64,000 nt of DNA from an uncultured Bacilli bacterium (GTDB lineage Bacteria > Bacillota_I > Bacilli_A > RF39 > UBA660), in NCBI GenBank assembly GCA_934120265.1, contig CAKOTU010000001.1, positions 70,219-134,218 of the forward strand. Direction: 5' to 3'. Below the pieces are notes generated by a model, which saw only the letters and a list, made by a program, of their open reading frames with translations, was not told where the DNA came from and made no database searches. Both the position numbers and the translations under genes were made by a program. The stretch's first letter is position 1. Each line of letters starts with the position of its first letter. Of the stretch, positions 16,406 through 25,374 are shown in pieces.

Positions 16406-17959
16406 ATGAATAATATATCATTCTCCATTTTGCTAGTTTTAATTGGTCTTTTTGTAGGCGTTGTAGTATCGCTTATAATTAATTATATTAGAGGTAATCT
16501 AGTAGCTAAAAAAGTTGAAAAAATGCTAGAAAAAGCAAAAAAAGATGCAGATAAAATAAAAAGAGATTATATTTTGGAAGCTAAAGAAGAATCACATAAA
16601 TTAAAAATTGAAACAGATAAAGAAATAAAAGAAAAAAAAGCTGAAATAAGAGAATCGGAAGAACGTTTACTAACACGTGAAAATAATATGGATAGACGTG
16701 ATCAAACATTACAAAATCGTGAGCAAATGTTAGAAGAAAAAGAAAATAATATAATTAACAAACAAAAAGAACTCCAAAAAGAACAAGTGGAAGTGGAAGA
16801 AATAAAGAAACAACAAATTGATTTATTAGATAAAATTGCGGGATATTCTAAAAATCAAGCTAGAGAAATGGTACTAAAAAAAGTAGAAGAAATGATGAAT
16901 TTAGAAATAGCCGCATATATTAAAGACCGTGAGGCACAAGCTAAATTAGAAGTTGATAAGAAAGCTAAAAGTTTATTAGTTTCTAGTATGCAAAAGTATG
17001 CTAGTGATGTAGCTGGAGAACAAACTGTAACAGTTGTAAATTTACCAAATGATGATATGAAAGGCCGCATCATTGGTAGAGAAGGAAGAAATATTCGTAC
17101 AATTGAAGCTGTAACTGGTGTTGATTTAATAATTGATGATACACCTGAAGCTATAGTTCTTTCTAGTTTTGATCCTTTAAGAAGAGAAATAGCTCGTGTT
17201 ACAATTGAAACATTAATTAAAGATGGTAGAATTCATCCAACTAGAATTGAAGAGTTATATGATAAGGTTAGCCAAGATATGAAAGCTAAAATATTAGAAT
17301 ATGGAGAAGAAGCTTTATTCGAATTAGGAATAACAAAAATGGATCCAGAACTTGTAGAAATTTTAGGTAAACTTCATTTCAGAACAAGCTTTGGTCAAAA
17401 TGCTTTGAAGCATTCAATAGAAGTTGCTAATTTAGCTGGTATAATGGCTTCAGAATTAGGAGAAAATGTTACTTTAGCAAAACGTGCAGGATTACTTCAC
17501 GATATTGGTAAAGCAATAGATCATGAAGTTGAAGGTAGTCATGTTACTATAGGAGCAGAAATTGCTACAAGATTTAAAGAAAACGAAGTTGTAATTAACG
17601 CTATTGAATCACACCATGGGGATACAGCTCCAACTCATGTTATTTCTGAATTAGTTGCTATTGCAGATGCACTTTCCGCATCTCGCCCTGGAGCTCGTAA
17701 TGATTCATTAGAAAACTATGTTAAGAGACTTCAAGATTTAGAAGCTATTGCTAAGGATATTGATGGAGTTGAAAAAACATTTGCTGTTCAAGCAGGTCGT
17801 GAACTTAGAGTAGTAGTAGAACCTAAAAAAGTAGATGACTTAACAAGTTACAAGATAGCTCGTGATATTAAAAATAAGATTGAAGAGACACTTCAATATC
17901 CTGGAACTATTAAAGTAACTGTTATAAGAGAAACTAGAGCTATAGAAGAAGCAAAATAA
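16406..17959 (+). CDS. rny: Ribonuclease Y
   Basis: A 517-residue membrane-anchored endoribonuclease that starts mRNA decay. Order of parts: an N-terminal membrane helix (residues 5-27), a long charged coiled coil (30-150), a KH domain with [15 protein letters not shown], and an HD domain with [12 protein letters not shown] followed by ESHHGD. GGAGGAATAAA precedes the ATG. Length and domain order are those of the family. Confidence 0.97.
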   Translation: MNNISFSILLVLIGLFVGVVVSLIINYIRGNLVAKKVEKMLEKAKKDADKIKRDYILEAKEESHKLKIETDKEIKEKKAEIRESEERLLTRENNMDRRDQTLQNREQMLEEKENNIINKQKELQKEQVEVEEIKKQQIDLLDKIAGYSKNQAREMVLKKVEEMMNLEIAAYIKDREAQAKLEVDKKAKSLLVSSMQKYASDVAGEQTVTVVNLPNDDMKGRIIGREGRNIRTIEAVTGVDLIIDDTPEAIVLSSFDPLRREIARVTIETLIKDGRIHPTRIEELYDKVSQDMKAKILEYGEEALFELGITKMDPELVEILGKLHFRTSFGQNALKHSIEVANLAGIMASELGENVTLAKRAGLLHDIGKAIDHEVEGSHVTIGAEIATRFKENEVVINAIESHHGDTAPTHVISELVAIADALSASRPGARNDSLENYVKRLQDLEAIAKDIDGVEKTFAVQAGRELRVVVEPKKVDDLTSYKIARDIKNKIEETLQYPGTIKVTVIRETRAIEEAK

Positions 17960-17973
17960 TGCTTCTTTTTTTT
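17947..17973 (+). terminator. Terminator of rny
   Basis: AGAAGC-aaaataat-GCTTCT followed by eight T. Confidence 0.8.
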
Positions 17974-17976
17974 GCA

Positions 17977-18005
17977 ACAAAAAACCACACTTTATGGTGC
18001 GGTTG
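17977..18005 (-). terminator. Terminator of the Tyr-rich protein gene
   Basis: On the minus strand AACCGCAC-cataaa-GTGTGGTT followed by TTTT. Confidence 0.65.
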
Positions 18006-18024
18006 AGATTTCAATTTCAACTTT

Positions 18025-18276
18025 TTAGTAGTATCTATAGTATGGTTGGTAGTAAGGTGGGTAGTAGTAGTTATTGTAATAATAAGGCGGTCTGTTGTTG
18101 TTATACCCACCAAAGAATGCTGGAGCAATAGCTGCTCCTGTAACTCCTCCTAGTAAAAAAGGAAAAGCAAATCCTCCTACAAATCTATCATCACCTTTAT
18201 TTGGCATTGACATAAAACCTTGGTTGATATTTGGTCGATAATTGTTGACTGGAAAATATGAATTTTGTGTATACAT
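18025..18276 (-). CDS. Small Gly- and Tyr/Pro-rich protein, possibly spore-coat-like
   Basis: Eighty-three residues. The middle is a glycine-rich hydrophobic stretch (GGFAFPFLLGGVTGAAIAPAFFGG), followed by a tail of Tyr, Pro and Asn (PPYYYNNYYYPPYYQPYY). Such compositions occur in small coat proteins of spore formers and in other cell-surface proteins; no defined family is recognised. The start at 18276 has AAAGGAGAAT upstream on the minus strand; a start further upstream would have no such site and would run into the divergent aminopeptidase gene. Confidence 0.65.
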   Translation of the reverse strand: MYTQNSYFPVNNYRPNINQGFMSMPNKGDDRFVGGFAFPFLLGGVTGAAIAPAFFGGYNNNRPPYYYNNYYYPPYYQPYYRYY

Positions 18277-18328
18277 AAAAATTCTCCTTTCATAATATAG
18301 TATGATATAAAGAAAAATAGGTGATAAT

Positions 18329-19432
18329 ATGGAAAAAATTGACAAGTTAAGTAAAATAATTGTAAATCATTCGTTAGAAATAAATAAAGATGATAAAGTC
18401 TTAATAACTTATCAAAATCAAGCTTGTAACGATTTAGTAGTAGGTATTATTCGTGAGATAAAAAATATAGGTGCAACTGTAAATGTAAAATTAATAGATC
18501 CAATTGTAAATCATGAATTACTTCTTGCAACAACAGAAAATAGGGCTAAATTAATGGGAAATTATAGTGAATTTGAAGTTGAAAATTATACTGCATTTAT
18601 TCAAATTAGATATAATATCAATGATTATGAAGATAATGATATATCTAGTGATATAAGGAACTCAATCAGTAAATATACTAGAAAGTTTGATGAGGTTAGA
18701 ATTAATGAAAGAAAATGGGTTCTTCTCAATTATCCAAGTCCACTAGATGCATATAAAGCTCACCAAAGCATAGATAAATTTAAGAATTATGCACTAGATT
18801 CTATGATTACAGATTATAATGATTTATATGAAAGAATGCGTCCTTTAAAAGTTTTAATGGAAAAAACAGATATAGTCAAAATTATAGGTCCTAACACAGA
18901 TATTAGTTTTTCTATAAAAGATATGCCTATTATTCCTTGCTGTGGTAAATCAAATCTTCCTGACGGAGAACTTTTTACCGCACCCATAAAAACAAGTGTT
19001 AATGGTAAAATAACATATAATACACCATCACCTTATCGTGGTTCGATTTTTAACAATGTATCTTTAGAGTTTAAAAATGGAAAAATAATTAATATGACTT
19101 GTGATGGTGATAATGAATTACTTACAGAAATTTTTAATACTGATGAGGGTAGTAAATATATTGGTGAGTTCTCTTTAGGGTTAAATCCTAATATTAGAAA
19201 TCCAATAGGTGATATACTATTTGATGAAAAAATTAAGGGTAGTATTCATTTTACACCGGGGCAGGCTTATTATGAAGCTGATAATGGTAACAGATCAGAT
19301 ATTCATTGGGATTTAGTTTTAATTCAAAGACCAGAATATGGTGGTGGTGAAATATATTTTGATGATGTTTTAATAAGAAAAGATGGGGAATTTGTCGTCT
19401 CTGAATTAAAACATTTGAATTATAATTCATAA
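18329..19432 (+). CDS. M29 family aminopeptidase (AmpS/PepS-like)
   Basis: A 367-residue cytoplasmic metallo-aminopeptidase of the AmpS/AmpII family. Recognisable stretches are GPNTDISFSI, LPDGELFTAPIKTSVNGKI, the GLNPNIR segment, and at the C-terminus GSIHFTPGQAYY with NRSDIHWDLVL, which carry the Glu, His, Asp and Tyr metal and catalytic residues. AGGTGATAAT precedes the ATG. It probably helps recycle peptides. Confidence 0.9.
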   Translation: MEKIDKLSKIIVNHSLEINKDDKVLITYQNQACNDLVVGIIREIKNIGATVNVKLIDPIVNHELLLATTENRAKLMGNYSEFEVENYTAFIQIRYNINDYEDNDISSDIRNSISKYTRKFDEVRINERKWVLLNYPSPLDAYKAHQSIDKFKNYALDSMITDYNDLYERMRPLKVLMEKTDIVKIIGPNTDISFSIKDMPIIPCCGKSNLPDGELFTAPIKTSVNGKITYNTPSPYRGSIFNNVSLEFKNGKIINMTCDGDNELLTEIFNTDEGSKYIGEFSLGLNPNIRNPIGDILFDEKIKGSIHFTPGQAYYEADNGNRSDIHWDLVLIQRPEYGGGEIYFDDVLIRKDGEFVVSELKHLNYNS

Positions 19433-19462
19433 TGTTGCTCATATACTTAAGTAGGTGATATA

Positions 19463-20302
19463 GTGAAAAAATATTTTCAAATAGTTGGTATTGTTGCTTT
19501 AGCTTGTTTTAGTTTTATACTTACAGAAAAAACGGCTTTAATGGTTCGAAATAGTGATACATTGATGCAGACGATAAAAGAAAATGAATCTCTTTATAAA
19601 GTAGAGAGTGTTAATGCCAGTATTTCGGGAGATACTATTATTCCTGGTATTGGTGGAAAAAAAGTAAATGATAATAAGAGTTATTCTAATATGAAAAGAT
19701 TAGGACAGTTTAATTCCAATTTGCTTATATATGATTATATTTTACCAGAAATAACTTTGACTAAAACTTTTGATAAATATGTTATAGGTGGTAACCCAAG
19801 AAAGAATATGGTTAGTCTTATTATCAAAGTTAGTGAAAATGACAATGTTGATGAAGTATTAAAGTTAACTGAAGATACTAAAGTTAATTTATTTATAGAT
19901 GGTGTATGGCTTGAAAAAAATGAATCAAAGTTAGAAAATTTAAAAAATTATAATATAGGAAATTTAAGTTATAGTGGTGATTATAGTAAAAGTGGTTTTA
20001 TTTGGATGAACACTATTATAAATAAACACTCTAATCAGAAGAATAAGTATTGTTACCAGGAAGAAAAAAATGAAGAGTATTTAAAAATATGTGCGCTACA
20101 AAAAAACTACACAATTCTTCCATCTATAGTAGTTCAAGATAATCCCTTAATAGAAATAAAAAGTAATATAAAAGCGGGAAGTATAGTATCAATGTCTATT
20201 AATGATAAAACAATTAAAGAATTGCCATTGATAATTAGTTATATTAATAGTAAAGGTTATAAAATTGTTGATTTAGATGATCTTTTAAGCGAAGATTATT
20301 AA
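19463..20302 (+). CDS. Exported protein with a degenerate polysaccharide-deacetylase-like fold
   Basis: A 279-residue protein that starts at GTG after AGGTGATATA. Residues 4-21 form a signal anchor. The C-terminus, ELPLIISYINSKGYKIVDLDDLL, resembles the closing strand and helix of NodB-type deacetylases, and SGDTIIPGIGGKKV near residue 52 resembles their early segments. The catalytic NodB motifs (TFDDG, H-S/T-x-x-H) are absent, so it would be an inactive or divergent relative. It precedes a sortase gene by 55 bases. The family call is tentative. Confidence 0.5.
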   Translation: MKKYFQIVGIVALACFSFILTEKTALMVRNSDTLMQTIKENESLYKVESVNASISGDTIIPGIGGKKVNDNKSYSNMKRLGQFNSNLLIYDYILPEITLTKTFDKYVIGGNPRKNMVSLIIKVSENDNVDEVLKLTEDTKVNLFIDGVWLEKNESKLENLKNYNIGNLSYSGDYSKSGFIWMNTIINKHSNQKNKYCYQEEKNEEYLKICALQKNYTILPSIVVQDNPLIEIKSNIKAGSIVSMSINDKTIKELPLIISYINSKGYKIVDLDDLLSEDY

Positions 20303-20312
20303 TGTATTTACT

Positions 20313-20341
20313 TTGACTTTAAATCTTAATTCTAGTATACT
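20313..20341 (+). promoter_or_regulatory. Promoter for the sortase gene
   Basis: TTGACT, a 17-bp spacer and TATACT (20336-20341). Confidence 0.7.
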
Positions 20342-20357
20342 TATATAGGTGATTATA

Positions 20358-21236
20358 GTGAATAATGACAATGAATATATTCCAAAACATGTTAACACAA
20401 GTAGTAAATTACCAACTAAAAAGAAAAGAAGAATAAAGGTTAAAGCAGTAACACTAGGCTTGATATTTTTAGTCTGTTTAATAATTTTTATAGTATGTTT
20501 TTCTAATGTGATTGGATGGGTAAAAGATAGTAATAAAAACAACCAAATGATAGATGAAATAACAGAAGATGTTACAATAGAAGAAGTTCCAGATACAAAT
20601 GATACAGAATTAGTAAATGAGGAGCCAAAAAAGGAAAGTGATTACTGGTATTATGTAAAACAGTCACTTATAAGTGTTGATATAGATGCTTTAAAAGTTA
20701 AAAATAGTGATACTCTAGGTTGGATAAGTGTAAATAATACTAATGTTAATTATCCTTTTGTTCAAGCAAGTGATAATGATTATTATTTAAAACATGCTTT
20801 TGATAAAAGTAATAATTCTGCAGGATGGATATTTTTGGATTATCGAAATAACAAGGATTTTTCTGATAAAAATAATATTTTATATGGTCATGCTAGAAGA
20901 GACAATAGTATGTTTGGTTCACTACGTAGTGTTATTACAAAAGATTGGTACTCAAATAAAGATAATCACATTATAAAACTATCTACAGAAACAGAAAATA
21001 CAATGTGGCAAATTTTTTCTGTTTACAGAATAGAAACAGAAAGTTATTATTTGACAACGACTTTTTCAACAAATCTAGAATATGAAAGATTTCTAAGTAC
21101 TATTAAAGAACGTAGTCTTTATGATTTTGATGTAACTTTATCTAGAAATGACAAAATATTAACCTTAAGTACTTGTAGTGGGGAACATAATAGAATTGTT
21201 GTTCATGCTAAATTAATTAAGAGAAGTTCAAGATAA
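20358..21236 (+). CDS. Class B-like sortase
   Basis: A 292-residue membrane-anchored transpeptidase. After a basic N-terminus comes one membrane helix (about residues 32-52), an acidic linker, and the sortase domain: LGWISVNNTNVNYPFVQ, the catalytic His in LYGHARRDNSMFG, the catalytic Cys in LTLSTCSGE and the Arg in HNRIVVHAKL. Start GTG 20358 follows GGTGATTATA. Sortases attach surface proteins to the wall, yet no LPxTG or NPxTN protein was seen in the window, so the substrates must lie elsewhere. Confidence 0.88.
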   Translation: MNNDNEYIPKHVNTSSKLPTKKKRRIKVKAVTLGLIFLVCLIIFIVCFSNVIGWVKDSNKNNQMIDEITEDVTIEEVPDTNDTELVNEEPKKESDYWYYVKQSLISVDIDALKVKNSDTLGWISVNNTNVNYPFVQASDNDYYLKHAFDKSNNSAGWIFLDYRNNKDFSDKNNILYGHARRDNSMFGSLRSVITKDWYSNKDNHIIKLSTETENTMWQIFSVYRIETESYYLTTTFSTNLEYERFLSTIKERSLYDFDVTLSRNDKILTLSTCSGEHNRIVVHAKLIKRSSR

Positions 21237-21258
21237 GCACATAATATGTGCTTTTTTT
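21236..21258 (+). terminator. Terminator of the sortase gene
   Basis: AGCACAT-aat-ATGTGCT followed by TTTTTT. Confidence 0.85.
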
Positions 21259-21281
21259 CATATAATTAATTGGGTGATTAT

Positions 21282-22067
21282 ATGGATTTTGATATTGGTG
21301 ATTTAGTAACTAGAAAATCATATAATAATGATTTAGTTTTTATTATAACGGATATTATAGATGATAATTATTATTTAAAAGGAACAAATATAAGATTGTG
21401 CGCAGATAGCCCCAAAGATGATCTCATTAAATATGAAGAAAAGGAAAGAGATAAAGAAGAAGAGGAATTTATTGAAAGGTCAAAACCAAAAAATGACTTA
21501 GATCGCACGGATTATTTTTACTTACCTGGAAAAATACTTCATATCGATGGTGATAAAGATTATTTAGATCGATGTTTAAAATATTATAATGATGCCAATA
21601 TTTGGGCAATGGGAATAAATGAAGTAGAAGAAAATGTTCCTTTGTATATTAGAGATTGGTTAGAGGAATATCGTCCTAATATTGTAATCATAACTGGTCA
21701 TGATGCTTATTATAAGCATGATGGCAAAAAGAATAATATAGATGCTTATAAGAACAGTGGTAATTTTATTAAAGCTGTAAAAGAAGCTCGTAAGTATGAA
21801 TCTAGTCATGATAAGTTAATAATCATAGCAGGGGCGTGTCAATCTGATTATGAAGATCTTATCAAAGCTGGAGCTAACTTTGCATCTAGTCCTAAAAGAG
21901 TAAATATTCATGCTTTAGATCCTGCTATTATTGCAACTCGTATGAGTTTATCTGATATTAGTAAAGATATAGATTTAAAAAATATCTTAGATCAAACAAA
22001 ATATGGTAGTGATGGGATGGGAGGAATAATTACCAAAGGAACTATGTATGTTGGGTTTCCGAGATAG
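21282..22067 (+). CDS. yabG: Sporulation-specific protease YabG
   Basis: A 261-residue protein. The N-terminal part (GDLVTRKSYNNDLVF) and the core GKILHIDGDKDYLDRCLKYY, YRPNIVIITGHDAYY, IIIAGACQSDYEDLIKAGANFASSPKRVNIHALDP match the YabG family, which processes spore coat proteins in Bacillus. The conserved His and Cys of the proposed catalytic site are in the HDAYY and GACQSD motifs. ATG 21282 follows GGGTGATTAT. The order yabG-veg is conserved with Bacillus. Confidence 0.93.
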   Translation: MDFDIGDLVTRKSYNNDLVFIITDIIDDNYYLKGTNIRLCADSPKDDLIKYEEKERDKEEEEFIERSKPKNDLDRTDYFYLPGKILHIDGDKDYLDRCLKYYNDANIWAMGINEVEENVPLYIRDWLEEYRPNIVIITGHDAYYKHDGKKNNIDAYKNSGNFIKAVKEARKYESSHDKLIIIAGACQSDYEDLIKAGANFASSPKRVNIHALDPAIIATRMSLSDISKDIDLKNILDQTKYGSDGMGGIITKGTMYVGFPR

Positions 22068-22075
22068 GAGTTATA

Positions 22076-22291
22076 ATGACTAAAACTGAGATAAAAAATC
22101 ATTTAAATGATTATATTGGATGTGATGTAACAATCAAATATAATTTAGGACGCAATAAATATGAAAGTTACCGAGTAAAAATAAAAGAATTGTATAATAA
22201 TATCTTTCTTGTTGAACTTAATGATAATAATCTAATTAAGTCTTTTTCATACAATGATGTTATTACTAAAATAATTAAGATAGAATATTAA
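22076..22291 (+). CDS. veg: Veg family protein
   Basis: Seventy-one residues with the Veg beta-barrel pattern: IGCDVTIKYNLGRNKYESYRVKIKELYNNIFLVE ends just before SFSYNDVITK. It lies eight bases after yabG, as in Bacillus subtilis, where Veg affects biofilm gene expression and spore outgrowth. AGGAG precedes the ATG. Confidence 0.88.
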   Translation: MTKTEIKNHLNDYIGCDVTIKYNLGRNKYESYRVKIKELYNNIFLVELNDNNLIKSFSYNDVITKIIKIEY

Positions 22292-22298
22292 TTTTTAG

Positions 22299-22327
22299 TT
22301 GCAAATTTTTTCCAAATAATATATACT
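22299..22327 (+). promoter_or_regulatory. Promoter for spoVG
   Basis: TTGCAA, a 17-bp spacer and TATACT (22322-22327). Confidence 0.65.
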
Positions 22328-22364
22328 TAAAGTGTAGGATGATATACTGGAGGGAGAGATTTTC

Positions 22365-22622
22365 ATGAAAATAACATCTATAAATGTAAGAAAGGTCGAA
22401 AAAGAAGATTCTAATTTAAAAGCTTTTGTAAATATCACTGTAGATGATGCATTAGCTGTTAAAGATTTAAGAATTATTGATGGTAATAATGGACTATTTG
22501 TTGCTATGCCAAGTCGTAAAAATAAAGATGGTGAGTATAGAGATATAGTTCATCCAATTAATCAAGAAGTTCGTGATATGATGGAAGAAGAAATCATCAA
22601 AGCATATAACGAAGCAGAATAA
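22365..22622 (+). CDS. spoVG: RNA-binding regulator SpoVG
   Basis: Eighty-five residues: MKITSINVRKVEKEDSNLKA, ALAVKDLRIIDGNNGLFVAMPSRK and YRDIVHPINQEVR are the SpoVG core. It is a small RNA/DNA-binding regulator acting in spore cortex formation and in surface and virulence gene control in other Firmicutes. GGAGGGAGAG precedes the ATG. It stands alone with its own promoter and terminator. Confidence 0.96.
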   Translation: MKITSINVRKVEKEDSNLKAFVNITVDDALAVKDLRIIDGNNGLFVAMPSRKNKDGEYRDIVHPINQEVRDMMEEEIIKAYNEAE

Positions 22623-22632
22623 TTGATTATTT

Positions 22633-22664
22633 AAAGATATATTTTAGAATATATCTTTTTTTTT
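22633..22664 (+). terminator. Terminator of spoVG
   Basis: AAGATATAT-tttaga-ATATATCTT followed by TTTTTTT. Confidence 0.8.
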
Positions 22665-22689
22665 AACATATAATTTATTAGGTGATAAT

Positions 22690-22977
22690 ATGGACAAGGA
22701 TATAATAACTAATTACAATCATACTATTTCAATTACAGAAAGAAAAAATATTAATATAAGTGGAGTAAAAAAGATAGAAAGCTTTGATAATGAAGAGTTT
22801 TTACTAGAAACAACAATGGGATTTATTATCATAAAAGGAGATGGCTTGGAAATAATAAAACTAGATACTTATCAAGGAAATGTTGCGATAAAAGGTAAAA
22901 TTAATAGTTTAATATATATGGAAAATTTAGGAAAGAAAGAAAAAGAAGAAAGTTTATTTAGTAAGTTATTCAAATAA
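22690..22977 (+). CDS. yabP: Sporulation protein YabP
   Basis: A 95-residue protein matching the YabP family: HTISITERKNINISGVKKIESFDNEEFLLET is broken here only for length, followed by GFIIIKGDGLEI and VAIKGKINSLIYME. In Bacillus YabP and YabQ are needed for spore cortex formation. It overlaps yabQ by one base and is followed by divIC in the Bacillus order. Confidence 0.92.
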   Translation: MDKDIITNYNHTISITERKNINISGVKKIESFDNEEFLLETTMGFIIIKGDGLEIIKLDTYQGNVAIKGKINSLIYMENLGKKEKEESLFSKLFK

Positions 22978-23261
22978 TGAATATAAAGTTACAAATAACA
23001 ACATTATTATTTTCTTTTTTATATGGTATTTTCTTTTCCTTTTTTCTTAGTTTAAATTATAAATTTATATATAGTAATAAAAAAATTTTTAAAACAATAA
23101 TTAGTTTACTAGTTATAATTGTTTCTGTTTTAATTTATTTTATTATCCTAAAAAAAATTAATTATGGTATATTTCATATATATGAGATATTAATGATTAT
23201 ACTCGGAGTAGTTGTTGAAAACATAATTATTAGTGTTATTGCTAATAAAAAAAAACCATGA
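22977..23261 (+). CDS. yabQ: Spore cortex membrane protein YabQ
   Basis: Ninety-four residues with three hydrophobic segments; its size, LYGIFFSFFLSLNY start and position right after yabP identify it as YabQ, a forespore outer membrane protein needed for cortex synthesis. The start overlaps the yabP stop (ATGA type). Identification relies more on position than on sequence motifs, which are weak in this family; it is shorter than Bacillus YabQ. Confidence 0.75.
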   Translation: MNIKLQITTLLFSFLYGIFFSFFLSLNYKFIYSNKKIFKTIISLLVIIVSVLIYFIILKKINYGIFHIYEILMIILGVVVENIIISVIANKKKP

Positions 23262-23288
23262 TATAATTTAAATAGGAGAGTGGTGAAA

Positions 23289-23702
23289 ATGGCAAAGAGA
23301 GTTCCAAAACAAACAAAAAGACGTCTTGTTATACTGGCGCCATTTTCAATCTTCTTTATAGTTTTCTTTTTAGTCACATTGACTACATATTCATATAAAC
23401 TAATTACCTTATCAAAAGAAGAAAAGAATTTGAAAGCCAAGCTTGTATCTCTTCAAGCTGAAGAGAGTAATTTAAAAGTGGAAATTCAAAAATTAAAAGA
23501 TCCTGATTATTTAGCAAGATACGCAAGAGAAAATTATCTTTACTCTAAAGATGGTGAATATATAATCAAAATAGAGGAAAAGAATAAAGAAACTAAAGAA
23601 GAAAGTACTATAGATAAATATTATGATTATATAGTTTATGGAGCTGGAGGAGTTCTATTATTAGTGTTTGGGTACATAATCGTTAGAAGTATAAAGAAAT
23701 AA
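23289..23702 (+). CDS. divIC: Septum formation initiator DivIC/FtsB family
   Basis: A 137-residue protein: basic cytoplasmic start, one membrane helix (about residues 14-36), a coiled coil (LSKEEKNLKAKLVSLQAEE) and the family motif LKDPDYLARYARENYLYSKDGEYII. Unusually a second hydrophobic helix ends the protein (VYGAGGVLLLVFGYIIV). DivIC forms the divisome complex with FtsL and DivIB. ATG 23289 follows GAGTGGTG; the upstream GTG at 23280 overlaps it. Confidence 0.88.
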   Translation: MAKRVPKQTKRRLVILAPFSIFFIVFFLVTLTTYSYKLITLSKEEKNLKAKLVSLQAEESNLKVEIQKLKDPDYLARYARENYLYSKDGEYIIKIEEKNKETKEESTIDKYYDYIVYGAGGVLLLVFGYIIVRSIKK

Positions 23703-23726
23703 TATTGAGCAATCAATATTTTTTTT
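23701..23726 (+). terminator. Terminator of yabP-yabQ-divIC
   Basis: AATATTG-agcaat-CAATATT followed by TTTTTT. Confidence 0.8.
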
Positions 23727-23733
23727 ATAAAAA

Positions 23734-23760
23734 AAATAAATAGATTATCTCTATTTATTC
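23734..23760 (-). terminator. Terminator of gerQ-lemA
   Basis: On the minus strand AATAAATAGAGATAATCTATTTATT then a T run. Confidence 0.65.
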
Positions 23761-24305
23761 TATAATTTGAAATCATTAGTTATTTCATCTTCGGTATTTT
23801 TACCATCGTAGTATGTTCTTATCTTATATCCACAAACTTTAGCAACAAAATTAGTTGGGAAAGATCTAACCATTTTATTATAATCAGTAATAATATCATT
23901 GTAATATTTTCTAAATGCTTCAATCTCAGCTTCTGATTCATGAAGCGAAACTTCTATTTTTAAATATTTGTTACAAGTTTTTAAAACTTCATATTGTTCT
24001 TTATATTGTTCAAATTCATTTATTGCTTCATATAACTGTCTGTCTAAATCGAAATTTGTTAGTTTACGAGAACGAAGTTTAGTAATAATTTCTAATACTT
24101 CATCTTTTGTTTTAGTATTTGACTTAATTATACCTCTTGATTTATTTAATAAGTCAAAACGTTTCCTTAAAGTTGAATCAATATTAGCTTCACATTCGTT
24201 AATTCTTATAATATAATCTTGATATCTGTTATAAGTACTAACGCAACAAATAAGAAACAAACATATAGCAATAAATGTAATTAAAGTAAACATGAATATC
24301 GTCAT
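23760..24305 (-). CDS. LemA family protein
   Basis: A 181-residue protein with one N-terminal membrane helix (FTLITFIAICLFLICC) and a helical-bundle domain. YNRYQDYIIRINECEANIDSTLRKRFDLL and the C-terminal YYNDIITDYNKMVRSFPTN match LemA. These proteins have an extracellular N-terminus and a cytoplasmic bundle; their role is unclear. It follows gerQ on the same strand. Confidence 0.85.
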   Translation of the reverse strand: MTIFMFTLITFIAICLFLICCVSTYNRYQDYIIRINECEANIDSTLRKRFDLLNKSRGIIKSNTKTKDEVLEIITKLRSRKLTNFDLDRQLYEAINEFEQYKEQYEVLKTCNKYLKIEVSLHESEAEIEAFRKYYNDIITDYNKMVRSFPTNFVAKVCGYKIRTYYDGKNTEDEITNDFKL

Positions 24306-24347
24306 ACTACCACCCTAATACAATTATAGCAAACTAAGATTTAAAAA

Positions 24348-24716
24348 TCAATTATTTGGGTAAAATTCAGGACTATAATTTATTTTTTCATCAAATGATA
24401 TATAATCAACATAGATCATTAAAAGTAGTTGCCATTTTCCTGTAGATGGATCACTTAAAATAATATGATCTCTACCAGATTGTTCAATGATACCATTAAA
24501 TTCTAAATCACGCCACTCGGTAGAATCAGGAAAAGTCATATGGACTCTAACTTTTTTTCCTTTGTTAAGTCTTAAAATATTTTCGATATAAGATTGTTCA
24601 AGTGGAAGATCGGTACTATAATTGGGTGCAGTTTGTTGATTAGGTGTTGGGGTATTACCATTATAAATGGGAGTACCTGGAAATGCTTGCTTATTAAAAT
24701 AAGTATTATTATTCAT
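24348..24716 (-). CDS. gerQ: Spore coat protein GerQ
   Basis: A 122-residue protein. After a Pro/Asn/Gln-rich start comes the GerQ core: LPLEQSYIENILRLNKGKKV, VHMTFPDSTEWRDLEFNGII, GRDHIILSDPSTGKWQLLLM and YVDYISFDE. GerQ is a coat protein cross-linked by transglutaminase and needed for the cortex-lytic enzyme CwlJ during germination. Its presence is strong evidence for sporulation. Confidence 0.94.
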   Translation of the reverse strand: MNNNTYFNKQAFPGTPIYNGNTPTPNQQTAPNYSTDLPLEQSYIENILRLNKGKKVRVHMTFPDSTEWRDLEFNGIIEQSGRDHIILSDPSTGKWQLLLMIYVDYISFDEKINYSPEFYPNN

Positions 24717-24795
24717 AAAATCAATCCTTTCTATAAAAATATATTATAATGTTATTTTTTTATGACAATGTGATATAATGATTAAGGTGATAAGT

Positions 24796-25374
24796 ATGAA
24801 TATAGATATGAATGTTGGAATTTCTAATCGTCATGTACATTTAACAGAAGACGATTTTAAAAAATTATTTAATGATAAAAAGTTAGAAGAGGTAAAATAT
24901 TTAAATCAACCCGGACAATTTGCATCTAATTTAAAAGTAACTATAAAAACAGCAAAAAGTGAAATTAGTGGTGTTAGAGTTTTAGGACCATTAAGAGATT
25001 ACACGCAAGTAGAAATATCAAAAACAGATGCCTATAAATTAGGGATAAATCCTCCAGTTAGAGAATCTGGTGATTTAAGTGGTAGCGCAGATATTACTAT
25101 TATTGGTGATAATGAAATAACTGTAAAAGAGTGTACTATAATAGCAACTCGCCATATTCATGCGACTAAAGAAGATTTAGAAAAATATAATTTAGATGCT
25201 AGTAAAAAGTATAGAGTAAAAGTTTATGGTGAAAAGGGTGGTATTATTAATAATGTATCAATAAAAGTTAGTGATAAATCTTTCTTTGAGATGCATTTGG
25301 ATACTGATGATGGAAATGCTCATTTGTTAAAGTGTGGAGATAGAGTAACTATTATAGGAGAAGATAATGAATAA
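24796..25374 (+). CDS. pduL: Phosphate propanoyltransferase PduL-type phosphotransacylase
   Basis: A 192-residue enzyme that exchanges acyl-CoA and acyl phosphate. GISNRHVHLTEDDF and IATRHIHATKEDL carry the paired zinc-binding His motifs, with NQPGQFASNLKVTIKT and VRVLGPLRDYTQVEIS between. No encapsulation peptide and no microcompartment genes are nearby, so it probably replaces Pta in acetate metabolism; that is inference. ATG 24796 follows AAGGTGATAAGT. Confidence 0.93.
   Translation: MNIDMNVGISNRHVHLTEDDFKKLFNDKKLEEVKYLNQPGQFASNLKVTIKTAKSEISGVRVLGPLRDYTQVEISKTDAYKLGINPPVRESGDLSGSADITIIGDNEITVKECTIIATRHIHATKEDLEKYNLDASKKYRVKVYGEKGGIINNVSIKVSDKSFFEMHLDTDDGNAHLLKCGDRVTIIGEDNE

Noticed and set aside
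18277..18345. N-terminal extension of the Tyr-rich protein
   Set aside because: The extension would overlap the start of the divergent aminopeptidase gene, and a clear AAAGGAG site lies before the internal ATG.
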